Shown: positions 52,017 through 59,832 of the stretch, one piece after another
How the letters are laid out: every line of letters starts with the position of its first letter
Numbering within the stretch: the first letter of the stretch is position 1
DNA from: CAVVAE01 sp963746185
Lineage (GTDB): Bacteria > Actinomycetota > Actinomycetes > Propionibacteriales > Nocardioidaceae
Direction: 5' to 3'
DNA: 64,000 nt
Assembly (NCBI GenBank): GCA_963746185.1
Contig: CAVVAE010000004.1
Span: forward strand, 992,001 to 1,056,000
The notes under the pieces: model-generated
The model's database searches: none
What the model was told of the DNA's origin: nothing
Seen by the model: the letters and a program-made list of their open reading frames with translations, nothing else
Made by a program: the position numbers and the translations under genes

Positions 52017-52048
52017 GACCCCCGACCTCATCGACGAGGTCGGGGGTC
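52017..52048 (+). terminator. Strong hairpin after tRNA-Pro
   Basis: A perfect 13-bp stem (GACCCCCGACCTC with GAGGTCGGGGGTC) and a 6-base loop lie 12 bases after the tRNA, most likely its terminator. Confidence 0.75.
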
Positions 52049-52085
52049 GAACACAATCCGGGCCCATGCGGCAGACTGAGGCACC

Positions 52086-52700
52086 ATGGCTGATGTCGAA
52101 CCCCAACGCCGCGGACGTTCGCGGTGGTCACTCCCGTCGATGCCGTCGTTCACGCGGATGCCCGAAACGCTGACTGCCGCGATCACCGGCCTGGTGTGCG
52201 GCCTGATCGCCGTCGGTCTGGTCTGGGCGGGAGAACGCGGTTGCGACGCGGTGAGAGGTCGCCCGTCGTGCGGTGGCTACGGCCTGCTGATGCTGATCGG
52301 GATTCTCGCGCTCTGCTTCGTCGTGGGGAGCGTCTTGCTCCGTGTGTTCGGAGTCGAAGAACCCGGCGTCACGACGTTCTTCGGGATCGCGCTGCCGATG
52401 ATCGCGATCTTGACGCTGCTGCTCGACTACGTGTTCTCGGCATGGATGGTTGTGGTGTTGCCTGCGCTGGGAGCCGCCTGCTTCGCGCTGTCTGTGGTGC
52501 TCACGCGCGCGCTCGAGAACTCGGGCGAGACGACGTACGTCGACGACCCGGATGAGACCAAGGGCGACGACGAGACCGCGGATGTCGACGAGCAAGAGAC
52601 CAAGGCCCTGCCGCGCTATGCACCGCCTGAGGAGACCCAGCCCCTCACGGTCGGAGACCGAAATCCCGACGAGGAAACCCCGGGTTCGACGCCTTCGTGA
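52086..52700 (+). CDS. Membrane protein of unknown function
   Basis: This 204-residue protein has a basic lead (EPQRRGRSRWSLPS), four predicted membrane helices between residues 30 and 145 and an acidic disordered tail (DDPDETKGDDETADVDEQ). A Cys pair (RGCDAVRGRPSCGG) sits in the first external loop and may form a disulfide. It is convergent with asd. I do not recognise a named family. Confidence 0.72.
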   Translation: MADVEPQRRGRSRWSLPSMPSFTRMPETLTAAITGLVCGLIAVGLVWAGERGCDAVRGRPSCGGYGLLMLIGILALCFVVGSVLLRVFGVEEPGVTTFFGIALPMIAILTLLLDYVFSAWMVVVLPALGAACFALSVVLTRALENSGETTYVDDPDETKGDDETADVDEQETKALPRYAPPEETQPLTVGDRNPDEETPGSTPS

Positions 52701-52712
52701 CTGACGCTGAAC

Positions 52713-53786
52713 TCAGGTCGTGAGTTCGGCGCAGACGAGCTCGGCGATCTGTGCCGTGTTGAGTGCCGCACCCTTGCGCAGGTTGTCCCCGCACACGAAG
52801 AGCTCAAGGCTGTTGGGGAAGTCGAGCGACTGACGAATCCGTCCGACGAAGGTCGGGTCGGAGCCGACGGCGTCAGCCGGCGTCGGGAACTCACCGCGCC
52901 CCGGGTCGTCGATCACGACGACGCTGGGAGCCTCGACCAGCGCCTGCCTGGCCTCGTCGACATCGATCGCGCGCTCGAAGACCGCATGCACGGCCAGCGA
53001 GTGCGTCGTGATCACCGGCACCCGCACGCACGTCGCCGACACCTTGAGGTCGCTGATCCCGAGGATCTTGCGCGACTCGTTGCGGACCTTCACTTCCTCA
53101 CTCGACCAGCCGTCGTCCTTGAGGGATCCGGCGAACGGTACGACGTTGAGGGCTAGCGGAGCGGGGAACGGTGACTCGTCGCCGAGCTTGTTGGCCACCG
53201 CACGTCGTACGTCGCCTGGCGCCTGGCCCAGCACTCGGTTGCCAGCCACCACCTCGAGCTCGTCGTACAAGCGGTCGACGCCAGCCTGGCCCGCACCAGA
53301 AGCGGCCTGGTAGGACGAGACGACGAGCTCACGCAGTCCCCAGCGAGAATGCAGCGCACCGAGGGCGTCCATCATCGTCAGCGTCGTGCAGTTCGGGTTG
53401 GCGATGATGCCTTTCGGCCGGTTGCGCACCTGCGCCGGATTGACCTCGGAGACCACGAGAGGCACCTCAGGGTCCATCCGGAACGCACCGGAGTTGTCGA
53501 CGGCCACGACTCCCTTGGCCGTGGCGATCGGCGCCCAGTGGGCCGAGACCTCGTCGGGTACGTCGAACATCGCCACGTCGACGCCGTCGAAGGCGGCTTC
53601 GGTCAGCTCCTCGACGATGAGTTCCTTGCCGCGACAGCGCAGCGTCTTGCCCGCGGACCGGGCGGAGGCCAACAGCTTGATCTCCCCCCAGACATCGTGT
53701 CGCGTCGACAAGATGTCGAGCATCACGGTGCCGACGGCGCCAGTGGCGCCGACGACCGCGAGTGTTGGTTTGCTGTCAGCCTGCAT
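52713..53786 (-). CDS. asd: Aspartate-semialdehyde dehydrogenase
   Basis: This 357-residue protein has the NADP-binding start LAVVGATGAVGTVML, the active-site Cys in ANPNCTTL, and the His in ITTHSLAVHA. It reduces aspartyl phosphate to the semialdehyde for lysine, threonine, methionine and diaminopimelate. It lies 12 bases after the aspartate kinase gene, the usual actinobacterial operon. Confidence 0.96.
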   Translation of the reverse strand: MQADSKPTLAVVGATGAVGTVMLDILSTRHDVWGEIKLLASARSAGKTLRCRGKELIVEELTEAAFDGVDVAMFDVPDEVSAHWAPIATAKGVVAVDNSGAFRMDPEVPLVVSEVNPAQVRNRPKGIIANPNCTTLTMMDALGALHSRWGLRELVVSSYQAASGAGQAGVDRLYDELEVVAGNRVLGQAPGDVRRAVANKLGDESPFPAPLALNVVPFAGSLKDDGWSSEEVKVRNESRKILGISDLKVSATCVRVPVITTHSLAVHAVFERAIDVDEARQALVEAPSVVVIDDPGRGEFPTPADAVGSDPTFVGRIRQSLDFPNSLELFVCGDNLRKGAALNTAQIAELVCAELTT

Positions 53787-53798
53787 GGGTCCCCGCTC

Positions 53799-55067
53799 TC
53801 ATCGGCCGGTGCCGCCATAGATGACGGCTTCGACCTCGTCACTGTCGAGGTCGAACGCTGCGTGTGCGGCCGTCACGGCCGTGTCGATCTGGTCCTCGTC
53901 GATGATGACCGAGATCCGGATCTCTGACGTCGAGATCATCTCGATGTTGACGGCGGCCGAGGCCAGGGCGGCGAAGAACTTCGCCGTAACACCCGGGTGG
54001 CTGCGCATGCCTGCGCCGACGAGGGAGACCTTGCCGATCCGGTCGTCGTACAGCAACTGCTCGTACCCGATCTCGTCCTTGAGCCGCGCCAACGCCGTCA
54101 TCGCGATCTGACCATCGTCACGCGGAAGGGTGAACGAGATGTCGGTGCGCGCGGTGGCAGCGGCCGAGATGTTCTGCACGATCATGTCGATGTTGATGCC
54201 CGAGGCGGCCAGCGCCTCGAAGATGCGGGCCGCCTCGCCGACCTTGTCGGGTACGCCGACGACGGTGATCTTGGCTTCGCTGCGGTCATGCGCAACACCA
54301 GAAATGATCGCTTGCTCCACGGTCTCCACCTCACTGGAGTCGGTGACCCAGGTGCCGGTCTTCTGGGAGAAGGACGAGCGTACATGGATCCTCACGTTGT
54401 AGCGCCGGGCGTACTCCACGCAGCGCAGGTGCAGCACCTTGGCTCCCGAGGCGCACAGCTCGAGCATCTCCTCGTAAGACACGAGTGGGATCTGACGTGC
54501 GGTCGGCACGATTCGCGGGTCAGCGGTGAAGATGCCGTCGACGTCGGTGTAAATCTCGCAGACGCCGGCTTTGAGGGCCGCAGCCAAGGCCACCGCCGTC
54601 GTGTCGGAGGCGCCTCGACCGAGCGTGGTGATGTCCTTGGTGTCCATCGAGACGCCCTGGAAGCCCGCCACGATCGCGACGTCACCTTGGGCGAGGGCAT
54701 TCTCGATCCGGCCCGGAGTGATGTCGATGATCTTGGCCCGACCGTGCGCCGAGTCGGTGATGACGCCGGCCTGGCTGCCGGTGAAGGACCGTGCCGTCTG
54801 ACCGAGGTTGGCGATCGCCATCGCTAGGAGTGCCATCGAGATGCGCTCACCAGCCGTCAGCAACATGTCGAGCTCCCGCCCCGGCGGGAGTGGTGACACC
54901 TGCTCCGCGAGGTCTCGCAACTCGTCGGTAGTGTCGCCCATCGCTGAGACGACGACGCAGACGTCGTGACCGGCCTTCTTTGTCGCGACGATCCGCTGCG
55001 CGACCCGCTTGATGCCTTGGGCGTCTGCGACGGAGGAGCCCCCGTACTTCTGCACGACGATGCCCAC
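53799..55067 (-). CDS. lysC: Aspartate kinase
   Basis: This 422-residue kinase has the N-terminal VQKYGGSSV, the GRGASDTTAVALA loop and two C-terminal ACT domains (about 265-420) for feedback by lysine and threonine. As in corynebacteria an internal GTG (54329, before ETVEQAIISG) could start a separate regulatory beta subunit in the same frame. GTG 55067 follows GGAGTGACCC. It is the first step of the aspartate pathway and heads lysC-asd. Confidence 0.96.
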   Translation of the reverse strand: MGIVVQKYGGSSVADAQGIKRVAQRIVATKKAGHDVCVVVSAMGDTTDELRDLAEQVSPLPPGRELDMLLTAGERISMALLAMAIANLGQTARSFTGSQAGVITDSAHGRAKIIDITPGRIENALAQGDVAIVAGFQGVSMDTKDITTLGRGASDTTAVALAAALKAGVCEIYTDVDGIFTADPRIVPTARQIPLVSYEEMLELCASGAKVLHLRCVEYARRYNVRIHVRSSFSQKTGTWVTDSSEVETVEQAIISGVAHDRSEAKITVVGVPDKVGEAARIFEALAASGINIDMIVQNISAAATARTDISFTLPRDDGQIAMTALARLKDEIGYEQLLYDDRIGKVSLVGAGMRSHPGVTAKFFAALASAAVNIEMISTSEIRISVIIDEDQIDTAVTAAHAAFDLDSDEVEAVIYGGTGR

Positions 55068-55285
55068 GGGTCACTCCTTCAGAAGACGGACTGGCTGGGA
55101 CTAGGAACTGCTTCGAGTCTAACGATCCGGCCTTGGCTCCCTGGCGTAGTCCCACGACCCGAACAGGAGCGGGCGTAGGACTATTTGCGTTGCGTCGCAA
55201 TCCCCGGGGAGCCTAGCGTTGCTCTTTCGTGGCAGGGAGCGTGCGCGGTCTGCCATCGCCTGAGTCAGCAGATCGGAGATCCCGG

Positions 55286-56008
55286 ATGACTTCGCACCTC
55301 TTCGCCTTGGTCTTCGATGCGAACGACCCGCTTCGGCTGGCGCGCTTCTGGGGCGGCGTCTTGGACTGGGAGATGGTCGAAGAGACCGACGGCGGCTTCG
55401 TGCTCCTCCCGAGTGATGACACCGGGTTTCAGCTCGACTTCTATCCGACCCAGGAGCAGAAGGCCGGCCCGAACCAGATGCACTTCGACCTGACGAGCCA
55501 GTCCCTCGAGGAGCAGCAGGAGACGGTGGCGCGGGCGCTCGCTCTCGGCGGCCGGCACCTCGACATCGGCCAGGGCCCGGACGCGGACCACGTGGTGCTC
55601 GCCGACCCCGAAGGTAACGAGTTCTGCGTCATCGAGCCGGGCAACAACTTCCTGGCCGACTGCGGATTCATCGGAGCGCTGTCGAGCGACGGTTCGCAGG
55701 AGGTCGGGTACTTCTGGAGCAAAGCGCTCGGCTGGCCGTTGGTCTGGGACCAGGACCAAGAGACCGCGATCCGCTCGCCCCGCGGTGGCCCGAAGATCAG
55801 CTGGGGCGGTCCGCCAGTGGCGCCGAAGATCGGGAAGAACCGGCTGCATCTCGACCTGGCTCCACCCGCCGATGAAGATCAGCAAGCTGAGGTCGAGCGA
55901 CTCATCTCCCTCGGGGCGAAGCGCATCGACATCGGCCAGGGCGACGTCAGCTGGGAAGTGATGGCCGATCCCGATGGCAACGAGTTCTGTGTCTTGACTC
56001 CCCGATAG
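55286..56008 (+). CDS. Tandem VOC (glyoxalase-like) domain protein
   Basis: This 240-residue protein has two glyoxalase-like halves: residues 1-118 (LVFDANDPLRLARFWGG ... LADPEGNEFCVIEPG) and 125-240 (DPDGNEFCVLTP). The final DPEGNEFCV motif ends each half, as in the small VOC protein at 62937. The function is unknown; relatives include bleomycin-resistance and glyoxalase-type enzymes. ATG 55286 follows CGGAGAT; GTG 55229 is rejected. Confidence 0.88.
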   Translation: MTSHLFALVFDANDPLRLARFWGGVLDWEMVEETDGGFVLLPSDDTGFQLDFYPTQEQKAGPNQMHFDLTSQSLEEQQETVARALALGGRHLDIGQGPDADHVVLADPEGNEFCVIEPGNNFLADCGFIGALSSDGSQEVGYFWSKALGWPLVWDQDQETAIRSPRGGPKISWGGPPVAPKIGKNRLHLDLAPPADEDQQAEVERLISLGAKRIDIGQGDVSWEVMADPDGNEFCVLTPR

Positions 56009-56095
56009 CGCCGACCAGGTCCGGGTGAGCCGCGGGCTGGTCATCTCCGACCAAGGCACCGCAGTGTGTCTCTAAGAGGTGGCGCAGTGTCCCGC

Positions 56096-56677
56096 TCAGC
56101 CATCGACCCCTGGGGGACCGTTCAGCACCGTGGGGATGTATTCGAGCAATTGGAGCCGACCGTCGAAGGTGCGGCTCTCTACGAGTTCGAGAGAGAGGTC
56201 CGGGTAGCCGTCAAAGATGCGCCCTCTCCCGGTGACGCCGGTGATCACTGGAAACACGACCACACGGAAACGATCTACCAGTCCGGCTGCAATCAGCGAC
56301 CGGCTCAGGCTGAGGCTGCCGAGGGTGCGCAGCTGTCGTGACTCGTGCTGCTTCATGTCTCGAACGGCCGCGACCGCGTCGCCATTGACCAGTTCGGAGT
56401 TGGCCCACGACAGCGGCTCGGTGATCGTGGAGGAGAACACCACCTTGCGCGCTGAATTCAACGCCTCTGACCCAGGGTCGTCCGACTGGCTGGCGAACCC
56501 TTCCATGAGTCGGTAGGTGGTCGCACCCATGAGGTGAGTGAACTCCTGCTGATTGTCCTCCGCCAGCCAGGCAAGGTATTCGGGACCTTCCATGCCCCAG
56601 AAACCGGGCCAGCCCTCGCCGGCTCCGTAGCCGTCGAGCGAAATGATGTAATCCACCATCAACGTTGACATTGCCAT
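56096..56677 (-). CDS. Dihydrofolate reductase / RibD C-terminal family protein
   Basis: This 193-residue protein has the start MVDYIISLDGYGAGEGWPGFWG, the NADPH loop LMGATTYRLMEGF and the C-terminal ending LVESRTFDGRLQLLEY of the RibD C-terminal reductase family. It is not the housekeeping folate enzyme. The substrate is unknown. It is convergent with the VOC gene and inserted, with that gene, between lysC and the recR group. Confidence 0.87.
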   Translation of the reverse strand: MAMSTLMVDYIISLDGYGAGEGWPGFWGMEGPEYLAWLAEDNQQEFTHLMGATTYRLMEGFASQSDDPGSEALNSARKVVFSSTITEPLSWANSELVNGDAVAAVRDMKQHESRQLRTLGSLSLSRSLIAAGLVDRFRVVVFPVITGVTGRGRIFDGYPDLSLELVESRTFDGRLQLLEYIPTVLNGPPGVDG

Positions 56678-56990
56678 CGCCTTCCATGGGTAATCGGGTT
56701 CACGACTTTCGGTTTCCGCACCTTAGGAGTCAGGTACCTCTCCGTATCAGGCTGCGGGCAGCCCGAGTGGACGGCGTCGACAGCGAGCGAGGGAAGGTGA
56801 GGCCGACGGGACTCGAAGCGCCGTCATCACGCACCGACTCGGCCAGCCCGGGTGGACCGGGTCGACACGAAGCGAACGGGAGACTGAGGAGACCGGGAGA
56901 TCCGGGCGGGACTCGAAGCGCCGTCAAAGAGCGAAGCGAAGGCGCGAGAGCCCGACCGGCTCGACCGGTCGGGGTCGTCCAACCGACCAC
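56678..56990. other. Non-coding gap with a 100-bp-spaced direct repeat
   Basis: No gene is seen. The 20-mer CGGGACTCGAAGCGCCGTCA occurs at 56807-56826 and at 56907-56926, exactly 100 bases apart, and flanking sequence (GTCGACA.CGA.GCGA) is partly repeated with the same period. The right end carries the inverted repeat CCGACCGG/CCGGTCGG at about 56952-56972. It looks like a decayed duplication or a repeat element. Confidence 0.6.
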
Positions 56991-57578
56991 CTAGATGTCT
57001 TCGGCAGCGGCCAACCGGGCTGCCTCGATCTCTCCCATTTCACCGGCATCGAGCCGGTCATGGGCAATCACCGACTGCAAAGCTCGCAAGGACGCACTCG
57101 CCTCAGCGCCCCAGCTCGAGACGTAGGAGAACTGCCACCACCACAGCGCCTCCTGGATCGAGCCGGCGCGATAGTGCTGCAACCCGTGAGCCACGCTGGC
57201 CGCGATGTCGGCTAGGTCGTCCGACAACCGCGACGAGACGAGCTCCGGCGGGTGGATGTACGGGTCGAACACCTCGGTGAAGTCGTCGACCCCCTCGAGC
57301 AGCTCAGCAAGCCGCTCACGCATCGCGTCGAGGTCGGGATCAGGGCCGGCGTCGGGTTCGAACTGCTCGCTCGGAACGAAGTCGATCTGTACGCCGAGTC
57401 GCGCACCTGCCAGCAGCAGCTGGCTGACTTCGAGCAGGAGCAACGGCACAGCCGTTCCCCGGTCACCTGCTCGCGAAATCTCGCTCAGCGCGAGCAGGAA
57501 ACTCTCGGTCTGGTCGGCAATCCCTTGAGCAAGGTCCTCGACCTCGCTCGATACGGATTGTGCGTGGTTAGTCGTCAA
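56991..57578 (-). CDS. DUF5063 family protein
   Basis: This 195-residue, mainly helical acidic protein (LLLLEVSQLLLAGARLG, PYIHPPELVSSRLSDDLADI cited in part as LVSSRLSDDLADI, EALWWWQFSYVSSWG) matches DUF5063, a family regularly found after recR in actinobacteria. The role is unknown, possibly linked to RecR. A TTG at 57578 is taken as start, with GGGGAG eight bases upstream, overlapping the recR stop by 11 bases. Confidence 0.85.
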   Translation of the reverse strand: MTTNHAQSVSSEVEDLAQGIADQTESFLLALSEISRAGDRGTAVPLLLLEVSQLLLAGARLGVQIDFVPSEQFEPDAGPDPDLDAMRERLAELLEGVDDFTEVFDPYIHPPELVSSRLSDDLADIAASVAHGLQHYRAGSIQEALWWWQFSYVSSWGAEASASLRALQSVIAHDRLDAGEMGEIEAARLAAAEDI

Positions 57579-58167
57579 CGGAGCGTCTCCCCTCGAAGGC
57601 TCTTCCGAGCGTAACCTCATCGGCGTACTCCAAATCTCCCCCGACAGGCAGCCCGCTGGCAAGTCGGGTGACTCGCAGCCCCATCGGTTTGAGCAGCCGA
57701 GAGAGGTAGGTTGCGGTCGCTTCGCCCTCGAGGTTGGGGTCCGTGGCGAGGATCACCTCGGTCACCGACCCATCGGCGAGTCGCTGCATGAGTTCGCGGA
57801 TCCGCAGCTCATCGGGCCCGATTCCCTCGATCGGGCTGATCGCGCCGCCGAGCACGTGATAGCGGCCGCGGAACTCGCGAGTTCGCTCGATCGCCACCAC
57901 GTCCTTGGACTCCTCCACGACGCACAGCACGCTGAGATCACGTCGAGGATCGCGGCAGATCTTGCACTGTTCTTCCTCGGCGACGTTGCCGCAGGTGACG
58001 CAGAACCTGACCTTGTCCTTGACCTCGACCAGCACGCTGGCCAGCCGTCGTACGTCGACCGTGTCGGCACTGAGAAGGTGGAAAGCGATTCGCTGCGCGC
58101 TCTTGGGCCCCACGCCGGGCAGCCGACCGAGTTCGTCGATCAGATCCTGGACGATGCCCTCGTACAC
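57568..58167 (-). CDS. recR: Recombination protein RecR
   Basis: This 199-residue protein has a helix-hairpin-helix (LGRLPGVGPKSAQRIAFH), a four-Cys zinc finger (C-x2-C ... C-x2-C in FCVTCGN and EQCKICRD) and a Toprim domain (LCVVEESKDVVAIE, ATDPNLEGEATA). It loads RecA onto gaps with RecF and RecO. A GTG start is used. It is separated from ybaB-dnaX by the desaturase gene, whereas these are often adjacent. Confidence 0.97.
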   Translation of the reverse strand: MYEGIVQDLIDELGRLPGVGPKSAQRIAFHLLSADTVDVRRLASVLVEVKDKVRFCVTCGNVAEEEQCKICRDPRRDLSVLCVVEESKDVVAIERTREFRGRYHVLGGAISPIEGIGPDELRIRELMQRLADGSVTEVILATDPNLEGEATATYLSRLLKPMGLRVTRLASGLPVGGDLEYADEVTLGRAFEGRRSVDD

Positions 58168-58319
58168 ACCGATCTCACTTCCTGATGGCCATGCTGGCCA
58201 CGATGGTCCTCGCGGCGATCGACAGCATCCCGAAGCCTAACCTCTGGACCTTCACCGGCTGCGCCCAAACCGCGGCCGGGCCGTGGAAGCGTGCGCTGTA
58301 TGACGTCGGAACTGCCGGG

Positions 58320-59261
58320 TCAGCCGCGCGAGGCGAGCCTGGCCTTGAGCGCGTCGCGCTTCTCGACGAACCGGGTGGCGGAGGTGTCGAGGCCACTCAT
58401 GAACTCCGAAAGTTCCTGGCGCGCTTTCTCGCCTTCTCCAGTAAGCCCTTCGAGCTCGAAGACGTTCCAGAAGCGCAGCACCGGCATCACGACGTCATCG
58501 TGGTGCTGGCGCTGGTCGTAGATGCCCTCGACAGCCATCTCGACGGCCTTGCGCTGGAAGCCAGGGATCCCCGCACCCGGCATCTCGAACGTCTTGACCA
58601 CATCGCGGATCGCCTGCATCGCCTGGTCGGGCGCAATTTCGAGCGCCGCCTTGAGCAGGTTGCGATAGAAGATCATGTGGAGGTTCTCGTCGGCCGCGAT
58701 CCGCGCCAGCAGCTTGTCAGCCATCGGGTCGGTCGTGAAGCGGCCGGTGTTGCGGTGGGAGACGCGGGTCGCCAGCTCTTGGAACGACACGTAGGCGAGC
58801 GAGCGCATGGCGTCTTCGGAGTGCGCCGACTGATAGCCCTCGCCCATGTGGGCCATCCGGAAGCGTTCGAGCTCGACCGGGTCGACCATCCGCTTGACCA
58901 TCATGTAGTCGCGCATGGCAATGCCGTGGCGGCCTTCCTCAGCGGTCCAACGGTGTACCCACTCGCCCCACGCCGCGTCGCGGCCGAAGATCACAGCGAT
59001 CTCGTGGTGGTAGCTGGGCAGGTTGTCCTCAGTGAGCAGGTTGACGATCAGTGCCGACCTGGCGACATCGGGGATGTCTGCGTCATCGGGTGACCACGGG
59101 TCTCCGCCCATCAGACCGTCATAATTGCGGCCCTCGCTCCAGGGGATGTAGTCGTGGGGGAACCACTCTTTGGCGACCGACAGGTGCCGGTTGAGCTCGA
59201 CTTCGACGACCTGCTCGAGCTGTTGCAACAGGTCGGACTGACTGACCTCTGGTGCCGGCAT
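58320..59261 (-). CDS. Acyl-ACP desaturase (ferritin-like di-iron)
   Basis: This 313-residue protein has the di-iron ligands in LTEDNLPSYHHE, WTAEEGRHG (ExxH) and ADENLHMIF (ExxH). The fold matches stearoyl-ACP desaturases (DesA1/DesA2 type). It inserts a cis double bond in a fatty acyl chain for membrane lipids. It lies alone between recR and ybaB, with a 150-bp gap before recR. Confidence 0.94.
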   Translation of the reverse strand: MPAPEVSQSDLLQQLEQVVEVELNRHLSVAKEWFPHDYIPWSEGRNYDGLMGGDPWSPDDADIPDVARSALIVNLLTEDNLPSYHHEIAVIFGRDAAWGEWVHRWTAEEGRHGIAMRDYMMVKRMVDPVELERFRMAHMGEGYQSAHSEDAMRSLAYVSFQELATRVSHRNTGRFTTDPMADKLLARIAADENLHMIFYRNLLKAALEIAPDQAMQAIRDVVKTFEMPGAGIPGFQRKAVEMAVEGIYDQRQHHDDVVMPVLRFWNVFELEGLTGEGEKARQELSEFMSGLDTSATRFVEKRDALKARLASRG

Positions 59262-59369
59262 GGCGATCTCCTCCTCAGGGGTTCGCGCTCTCAGTTCTCA
59301 AGGTTACGGCACCGTAGGTTAGGGAGCGAATCGACGATCCGACGCTGGACATCCCGCCACCGGGTCGGG

Positions 59370-59738
59370 TCAGGTGGAGAACCCGGCAGGGCCGTCGGGA
59401 CGCCCCTCATCGAGCTCGGGTACGTCGCCGCCGAAGCCGCCCGTGATGCCTTCCATCTGGTCTGCCGCGAGCCGCTGAGCGTTGTTGGACGCGTCACGCA
59501 CCGCCGCCAGGACGAGGTCGGCGAGAGTCTCGGGGTCGCTGGGGTCGCAGGCCCGCGGATCGATCGTCAGGCCGACCAACTCACCGGTGCCTGACACCGA
59601 TGCCTCGACCAGGCCCCCACCGGCGCTGCCCTTCACCTGAACGTTTGCCAGCTCCTCCTGTGCGGCCACCAACCGCTGCTGCATCGCTGCGGCTTGTTCG
59701 AGCAGAGCATTCATGTCGGGTGAGCCTTCGGGGAACAT
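59370..59738 (-). CDS. YbaB/EbfC family nucleoid-associated protein
   Basis: This 122-residue protein has LLEQAAAMQQRLVAAQEELA (coil), VKGSAGGGLVEASVSGTGEL and ADLVLAAVRDASNNAQ, the complete YbaB pattern. It binds DNA as a dimer and is nearly always beside dnaX and recR. ATG 59738 with GGAG upstream was chosen. The tail is acidic (VPELDEGRPDG). It is separated from dnaX by a G-tract array. Confidence 0.93.
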   Translation of the reverse strand: MFPEGSPDMNALLEQAAAMQQRLVAAQEELANVQVKGSAGGGLVEASVSGTGELVGLTIDPRACDPSDPETLADLVLAAVRDASNNAQRLAADQMEGITGGFGGDVPELDEGRPDGPAGFST

Positions 59739-59754
59739 CGTGTCTCCAGACGCC

Positions 59755-59813
59755 GGGCGGGGCGGGTTGGGTGGGCGGGCGGGTTGGGTGGGCGGGGCTG
59801 GTTGGGTGGTGGG
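59755..59813 (+). repeat. G-tract array between dnaX and ybaB
   Basis: At least eleven runs of three or four G, separated by one to a few bases, occur on the plus strand, including two copies of the 17-mer CGGGTTGGGTGGGCGGG. This can fold as G-quadruplexes in DNA; the dnaX-ybaB transcript would carry the C-rich complement. Confidence 0.75.
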
Positions 59814-59832
59814 TCGCGGCAGTGAGTGTGGG

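Noticed and set aside
58168..58319. Possible small gene between recR and the desaturase
   Set aside because: Only frames with arbitrary composition and no ribosome site were found; treated as a 150-bp promoter gap.
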